A stretch of 64,000 nt of DNA from Proteobacteria bacterium UBA2383. GTDB taxonomy: Bacteria; Pseudomonadota; Gammaproteobacteria; Competibacterales; Competibacteraceae. Of the stretch, positions 59,318-64,000 are shown piece by piece; position 1 is the stretch's first letter; the number at the start of each line of letters is the position of its first letter. The stretch lies in assembly GCA_002343485.1 (NCBI GenBank), contig DDST01000078.1, positions 1-64,000 of the forward strand, written 5' to 3'. Both the position numbers and the translations under genes were made by a program. Under the pieces are notes generated by a model, which searched no databases, was not told where the DNA came from, and saw only the letters and a list, made by a program, of their open reading frames with translations.

Positions 59318-60754
59318 ATGGTTTTCAGTTCCATCATTTTCCTGTTCTATTTCTTGCCTTTTTGCCTGGCTGGTTATTTTCTACTCCCAACACTAGCCCT
59401 GCGAAACCTCTTTCTGTTGCTAATGTCATTACTCTTCTACTACTGGGGCGAACCTCGTTTCCTGCCGATCCTGCTGGGTTCCATCACGATCAACTACTCC
59501 ATTGGTCTTGGTCTGGGCTGCTTAGCAGGCCCTGCTCGCGACGGGTTGCTCACCCTGGGTATCACTGCCAATCTTCTATTGTTGGCCATAGTTAAGTACG
59601 CTAGTTTTTTTACCGATAATCTGAATCTGCTTCTCCAACCTGTCGGCGTATCCCTAACGGCTCTAGGCATTGCGCTGCCGCTGGGCATTTCCTTTTTCAC
59701 CTTCCAGGCGATCTCGTATCTCATTGATATCTACCGGCGTGAAGTTCCTCCCCAACGCAACCTGCTGACCGTCGCGCTCTATATCGCCATGTTTCCCCAA
59801 CTGGTCGCTGGGCCGATCGTCCGCTATCAGCAGGTCGCCCGTCAGCTTAACTGCCGCCGGAGCACTCTCGGCCGCGCTTCTGCCGGGATCCGTATCTTCA
59901 TCATCGGTCTCGCCCAGAAAGTGCTGATCGCTAATGAAGTAGCAAATTTGGCTGATACCATATTTACCAATACCACCGTCAGCACGGTGGAAGCCTGGCT
60001 GGGCGTAATCGCTTATTCCCTCCAAATCTACTTCGACTTTGCTGGTTACTCCAACATGGCCATCGGATTGGGTCTAATTTTTGGGTTTACCTTTCCCCGT
60101 AATTTTTGTTTGCCCTATCGGGCGCGATCGGTCATCGAGTTTTGGCGTCGTTGGCACATGAGCCTGTCCACTTGGTTTCGCGACTATCTCTATCTGCCGT
60201 TGGGCGGTAATCGCCTTTCCAGAGTCCGTACCTACATGAATTTGATGGTGGTGTTTCTGCTCTGTGGATTCTGGCACGGCGCAAGCTGGAATTTTATTGT
60301 CTGGGGACTCCATCATGGTGTATTTCTTATTATGGAACGTGCTGGGCTGGGAACTTATCTTGGCAAGCGTCCGGTCTGGCTGCAGCAGAGCTACACCTTG
60401 TTGGTGGTCATGACGGCCTGGGTTTGGTTTCGTGCCAACGATTTGCCTCATGCTTTGAACATGCTTAAGGCCATGCTCGGTGGTTCTAGTCCTGTAGTCC
60501 TCAGCATACACACTCATTTGGCGTTGCAGCCCTTAACGATCATCGCGCTCGTTGCCGGGGTTTTTTTCGCCCTGGGTCCGAGCCGCAAAGAACGCCTGAG
60601 TCTGCCATCGTTCCAGTGGTTACCGCCACTGGTGCTAAACAACAGCAAGGTGCTGGCGGTGGCAGATACTTTGGTGATCTTTAGCTTGCTGTTGCTGTCA
60701 GTGCTGGCCGTAGCGAGCGGTGCTTATAACCCATTCCTCTACTTCCGGTTCTGA
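59318..60754 (+). CDS. MBOAT O-acyltransferase (AlgI-like)
   Basis: 478-residue multi-spanning membrane protein moving acyl groups across the inner membrane to a glycan. VFSSIIFLFYFLPFCLAGYF at the start, AISYLIDIYRRE, AMFPQLVAGPIVRYQ, FWRRWHMSLSTWFRDYLYLPLGGNR and the catalytic FWHGASWNFIVWGLHHG (about 320-336) are typical of AlgI/DltB-type MBOATs. It shares its last base region with the next gene (TGATGG), so the pair is coupled. The acceptor is probably the polysaccharide built by the neighbouring glycosyltransferases. Confidence 0.92.
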   Translation: MVFSSIIFLFYFLPFCLAGYFLLPTLALRNLFLLLMSLLFYYWGEPRFLPILLGSITINYSIGLGLGCLAGPARDGLLTLGITANLLLLAIVKYASFFTDNLNLLLQPVGVSLTALGIALPLGISFFTFQAISYLIDIYRREVPPQRNLLTVALYIAMFPQLVAGPIVRYQQVARQLNCRRSTLGRASAGIRIFIIGLAQKVLIANEVANLADTIFTNTTVSTVEAWLGVIAYSLQIYFDFAGYSNMAIGLGLIFGFTFPRNFCLPYRARSVIEFWRRWHMSLSTWFRDYLYLPLGGNRLSRVRTYMNLMVVFLLCGFWHGASWNFIVWGLHHGVFLIMERAGLGTYLGKRPVWLQQSYTLLVVMTAWVWFRANDLPHALNMLKAMLGGSSPVVLSIHTHLALQPLTIIALVAGVFFALGPSRKERLSLPSFQWLPPLVLNNSKVLAVADTLVIFSLLLLSVLAVASGAYNPFLYFRF

Positions 60755-61893
60755 TGGATAGCCTGCTGATCGCTCACCGGCGCTTCTGGGTCCTGATCGT
60801 TGCGGGGCTACTTTTCATCCCGGCGTTCATTCAACTGCTTGGGTCAGCGGAGTCACAATCTGGCGCCGAGCAGCGGATTCTCGCTCAAAGCCCCCCTTGG
60901 CCTGACAGTGGGGCCGCGCTGTTTGAATTACCGGAAAAAATGGATGCTTTCGTCAATGACCAGTATGGATTGCGCACCGGAATCATGCGGGCGAATGCCT
61001 GGCTGCGTTATGCTTTTCATTCATCCCCCAATGCCAGTGTGTATTATGGTGCGGAGGGCTGGTTATTTTATAACGGCGATCAGAGCCTGGGTCAGGTCAG
61101 CCGTGCCCCGCTGCGTACTGAAACGATAAAGCGCTTTGCCGATCTATTGTCGGGGTTGAACCATGTTCTGCAGCGGGAAAACCGGCGATTAGTGGTGGCG
61201 GTGGCGCCTAACAAGGAATCCGTCTATCCAGAAAAACTACCCGGCTGGCTCCGGGTTAAAACGGGCCCGACGGAATATGATGCTTTATTCGCGGAACTGG
61301 CAAAAACTCCGATTCATACTGTCGATTTGCGGACGCTACTTCGGGATGCTGCGCAAAAAATACCGGTCTATTATAAAACTGATTCTCACTGGAATATGTG
61401 GGGAGCTTTGATCGCCTATAATGCCTTAGTCACGGCTGCTGGTCAGGAAACTTGGCGCATCGATCCCAAAATTGCTTTGGAGCCAAATGTGCGCAGCTAT
61501 TCAGGGGATCTGGCGCGATATCTGGGTTTATACCCTTATTTATTGGAACCGGATTGGCAATTGGCCGTCGGTCATGAACCAAAAAATGAAAGAGTGCTTA
61601 GTGATAGAAGCGTTTTTCCTACCCGCGTATTTGACTATCATCATAACGGTCCAGTTGTACTGATCATCGGCGATTCGTTTTCAAACAGACTTTTTAAATA
61701 TTTTCTGAGCCTGCATGTCTCCCGTTTGATTTGGACTCATCATAATGAATGCGGTTTTGATGGGTCTCTGATCAACCGCTACCAGCCCAGCATCGTGTTT
61801 TATTTACCTGCTGAAAGGATGATAGGTTGTGCCGAAGGTGTAGTGCCTAAAGGGATTAATATCGCCAAACGAATTCAGGAAAACGCTTTATGA
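60754..61893 (+). CDS. AlgJ/AlgX-like periplasmic O-acetyltransferase
   Basis: 379 residues with one N-terminal membrane anchor (FWVLIVAGLLFIPAFIQLL) and a SGNH-like periplasmic domain. The KTDSHWNMWGA motif (about 208-218) and LIIGDSFSNRLF (about 302-313) carry the expected Asp/His and Ser. In alginate systems such proteins receive acetyl from the MBOAT partner and transfer it to the polymer; the preceding gene is that partner. Not alginate-specific here, since no other alg genes are visible. It overlaps the next gene by 4 bp. Confidence 0.88.
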   Translation: MDSLLIAHRRFWVLIVAGLLFIPAFIQLLGSAESQSGAEQRILAQSPPWPDSGAALFELPEKMDAFVNDQYGLRTGIMRANAWLRYAFHSSPNASVYYGAEGWLFYNGDQSLGQVSRAPLRTETIKRFADLLSGLNHVLQRENRRLVVAVAPNKESVYPEKLPGWLRVKTGPTEYDALFAELAKTPIHTVDLRTLLRDAAQKIPVYYKTDSHWNMWGALIAYNALVTAAGQETWRIDPKIALEPNVRSYSGDLARYLGLYPYLLEPDWQLAVGHEPKNERVLSDRSVFPTRVFDYHHNGPVVLIIGDSFSNRLFKYFLSLHVSRLIWTHHNECGFDGSLINRYQPSIVFYLPAERMIGCAEGVVPKGINIAKRIQENAL

Positions 61894-62678
61894 CTTTTAA
61901 GACATTGACCGAATTAGCCAACCTCTACGGGACCGATAAGGGTACAATTGGCCCCACCCCAGAATGGGAACCGCATAATTACACCGATATCTATGAGGCG
62001 TATCTAGCCAGGCACCGTCAATCTGCGATCACTATTCTTGAAATTGGCTTGGGCGTCACTGGACCTCAGTGGGAAACCACCATCGTCCAAGGCCGCAATA
62101 CGGGGGGCGCTTCGGTGAAAATGTGGCATGACTATTTTCCCAAGGCGCGAATCGTCGGTATCGACGTCAATCCTTGCCCCTATCTCGACAATGACCGGAT
62201 CAGAACTTTCGTCGCCGATCAAGGCAATCCCGAAGACCTGCAAGCCATTGTGGAGGCCGCCGGAGGCATCGAGTTCGATGTCATCATTGATGATGGCAGC
62301 CACCGCCCCGATCATCAGCAGGTTTCCTTCAGCGTCTTGTTTAAGCGGCTTAAAGCCGGTGGCCTCTATTTTATCGAGGATCTTCTGGCCAATGGATTCG
62401 GCGATCACCTGTCCAGCCGGCATGCCAATGACTCGGTTCGGAATACCCGCAGCGTACTCAAGCACTTTCAGCAAACGGGAAATTTTCTGGAACCCAACGC
62501 GCTGATTGACCCGGATGCGTTAAAGGCGCAGATGGCTTCGTTAACGTTTCACGCGCCCAAACCCTGGGTGGATAACGTGCGTTATCCTGCCGATACCGAG
62601 CAGATTTGCGTCATCACTAAAAAACCAGCGCCCCGCAAGCCGTCTCTCTTTTCCTGGTTCACGTCACGAGGGGCCTGA
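61890..62678 (+). CDS. Class I SAM-dependent methyltransferase (MycE/CmcI-like)
   Basis: 262 residues. The LANLYGTDKG start, HNYTDIYEAYL, ILEIGLGVTG, ARIVGIDVNPCPYL and FDVIIDDGSHRPDHQQVSF match sugar O-methyltransferases of the mycinamicin type, in which the DDG.H residues bind metal. A role in methylating the surface glycan is likely from context. It overlaps the AlgJ-like gene by 4 bp at the start and the opposite-strand glycosyltransferase by 20 bp at the end. Confidence 0.82.
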   Translation: MTFKTLTELANLYGTDKGTIGPTPEWEPHNYTDIYEAYLARHRQSAITILEIGLGVTGPQWETTIVQGRNTGGASVKMWHDYFPKARIVGIDVNPCPYLDNDRIRTFVADQGNPEDLQAIVEAAGGIEFDVIIDDGSHRPDHQQVSFSVLFKRLKAGGLYFIEDLLANGFGDHLSSRHANDSVRNTRSVLKHFQQTGNFLEPNALIDPDALKAQMASLTFHAPKPWVDNVRYPADTEQICVITKKPAPRKPSLFSWFTSRGA

Positions 62679-63558
62679 ATGTCTCTGGGCATTCTCCCCA
62701 GTAAAGGGGTTCGCGATACACGGACGCGAAATCCTGGCCGCGAATCGCCCGGTATTCTTCGGCCATGGCCGGCCACGGGTGCTGATCAGGCGGGACATTG
62801 GTCGCGACGCCGCCATGAAACTGGTGAAAAGTCGCTTCGCCCAGCAGGCGCACGGGTTGGAATTGCGGGTTGCCGTGGACGCGATTGAACCAGTCCAGAT
62901 TGCACAGCCCGCCGCCGGGCGATGCAAACCGCTCGTCATAGCCGCCCAGGGCCCAGTAGTCGGCTTTACGCAGGGCAAAGCCGTTACTTTCGGTCATCGC
63001 GCCGAATGGCCCTTTCGCGGACGATCCCGCCAGGCAGGCGATGTTGAATAATTGATAGCCGTCGTGCCGCCAATCGACGGAATCCAGCAGGGCATCTTCA
63101 ATCTGCTGGTTATAGCCATTCAACAGAGATTGATTTTGCAGTTCTCGTCCCAGGTGCATACCCAAGGTGTAGATGAAGGGATGGGCGAATTGCGGCAACA
63201 GGCGCAGCGTATGCCGCAGGATGCCTGGCGACAACATCCGCGCGCCGTCGATGCAGCACATCACATAGCGCCCCCGGGCGGCTTTGACCATGGCGTTCAG
63301 CGCCGCGCAGGGCGAAGGGGTCGTGGCAGGATAAAAACGATAGCGGAAATGGGGACCGAACCGTTCGACCTGGCGCCGATCAAGCGGCTGGCGAGAACCA
63401 TTGTCGACGGCGATCACTTCGTAAGCCGTTTCCGTGACCTCGCGCTGGTATTCGGCGGTCAGGGAATACAGGGTGCGCTCGGCTTCGCGTTGCATGTCGT
63501 AAAACACCACCACCACCGACAGCGCGGGCCGGGCGAACCAGTGCCGTAGCCGCATCAT
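62659..63558 (-). CDS. Family 2 glycosyltransferase
   Basis: 299 residues with a GT-A start (LSVVVVFYDMQREAERTLYSL, YEVIAVDNGS). The metal motif region is weak: DxD appears as CIDGARML, with no clear second Asp, so catalytic competence is open. The C-terminal part has GYDERF, ASPGGGLCNLDWFNRV and a His-rich LGEATFHQFHGGVA stretch. The last 20 bases overlap the methyltransferase 3' end on the other strand. Its start overlaps the end of the prolyl isomerase gene by 4 bp, so those two are coupled. Confidence 0.82.
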   Translation of the reverse strand: MMRLRHWFARPALSVVVVFYDMQREAERTLYSLTAEYQREVTETAYEVIAVDNGSRQPLDRRQVERFGPHFRYRFYPATTPSPCAALNAMVKAARGRYVMCCIDGARMLSPGILRHTLRLLPQFAHPFIYTLGMHLGRELQNQSLLNGYNQQIEDALLDSVDWRHDGYQLFNIACLAGSSAKGPFGAMTESNGFALRKADYWALGGYDERFASPGGGLCNLDWFNRVHGNPQFQPVRLLGEATFHQFHGGVATNVPPDQHPWPAMAEEYRAIRGQDFASVYREPLYWGECPETFRPLVT

Positions 63559-64000
63559 TGCGGGAAGGCTTGCCTTTTCAGCAATTCCTCGTTGATCGTC
63601 GCGTCAGGACCGGCTTCGAAGCGGGCGGCATAATCACCGACCTGGACGCTGAGGTACTTCGATTTGAGTTGTTCGCTGATTTCAGCCTTGACCGCGTCGA
63701 AATCACGTTCAATGGATGGATGCCGCTCCAGCAGTTTGAACAGGTAAAAACCCTGCTTGGTTTCTACGATCCCGCTGACCGCGCCGGGTTGATCGAGGGC
63801 GAACACCGCAGCCTCGATCGGAGGATCGGCATCACCACGCCCGATCCGGACCGGTAGGCGGCCGCCCAAGTCCCCGCTGGCCTTGTCTGCGGAATACTGC
63901 TTGGCCAACGCCTCGAAAGACTCACCGGCCTGCAACTTGGCCTGTACCGTTTCGATCAAGGTGCGCTGGCTGGCGCGTTCGCATTCACACGGCGTTTTCA
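63555..64000 (-). CDS. Peptidylprolyl isomerase, parvulin (PpiC) type, partial
   Basis: The C-terminal part of a parvulin-fold protein; the frame stays open to the window edge, so the N-terminus (likely a membrane anchor) is missing. AGESFEALAKQYSADKASGDLGG, AVFALDQPGAVSGIV and TKQGFYLFKLLER are the usual parvulin landmarks, followed by a charged C-terminal helix. Probably a periplasmic folding factor. It is transcribed into the glycosyltransferase gene with a 4-bp overlap. Confidence 0.85.
   Translation of the reverse strand, partial: KTPCECERASQRTLIETVQAKLQAGESFEALAKQYSADKASGDLGGRLPVRIGRGDADPPIEAAVFALDQPGAVSGIVETKQGFYLFKLLERHPSIERDFDAVKAEISEQLKSKYLSVQVGDYAARFEAGPDATINEELLKRQAFPQ

Overview
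The window reads as chromosomal DNA of a gammaproteobacterium with a fairly GC-rich genome (many GC-ending codons, few AT-rich gaps). The evidence is gene order and family type: a pseudomonad-style yqgE-ruvX-pyrR-pyrB-pyrC' block whose last gene encodes a catalytically dead dihydroorotase; pilT-yggS-proC-yggT-yggU; nrdR-ribD-ribE-ribB-ribH-nusB; pncC-thpR-recA-recX-alaS-lysC-csrA; grpE-dnaK-dnaJ behind a sigma-32-like promoter; and an EF-P beta-lysylation set (epmB, efp, epmA). A Competibacter/Contendobacter-like lineage is my guess only. Nothing in the window fixes the genus.

Layout. 0.2-6.2 kb: a YajR-type MFS exporter, ssb and the pyrimidine block. 6.2-10.5 kb: pilT on the minus strand, then yggS, a small exported protein, proC, yggT, yggU. 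10.8-18 kb: a histone-deacetylase-family amidohydrolase, glyA and the riboflavin operon with nusB. 18-25 kb: two alpha/beta hydrolases, an EamA transporter, class II DAHP synthase overlapping a glutamine amidotransferase, and CorA. 24-31 kb: the recA/alaS/csrA block. 31.5-37 kb: mostly minus-strand genes (EEP-family nuclease, MscS-like channel, NAD(P)-binding oxidoreductase, ferredoxin, coaD, rsmD). 37-41 kb: heat-shock chaperones. 41-46.5 kb: dsbC, queA, htpX and a FimX-like degenerate c-di-GMP protein. 46.5-51 kb: the EF-P locus, with a metallo-beta-lactamase-fold/GGDEF protein set between efp and epmA.

From about 51 kb the window turns accessory. Type I modification and specificity genes (hsdM, hsdS) and an antitoxin-like small gene lie between two related hairpin-rich repeat elements, and no hsdR is visible. 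Then comes a surface-polysaccharide region: a 1400-residue protein joining a sulfotransferase-like domain, a coiled coil and three glycosyltransferase domains, an MBOAT/AlgJ-type O-acetylation pair, a methyltransferase, another glycosyltransferase, and a parvulin-type prolyl isomerase cut by the window edge.

How the parts may work together. EpmB and EpmA should make and attach beta-lysine to Lys34 of EF-P, and the interposed diguanylate cyclase, with a possible diiron sensor fold, shares the efp transcript. PilT and the FimX-like protein point to type IV pili under c-di-GMP control. The most interesting items are the sensor/cyclase inside the EF-P locus, the SSB whose canonical acidic tip is internal and followed by a 28-residue tail, the fused sulfotransferase-glycosyltransferase, and the hsdMS island between repeats.
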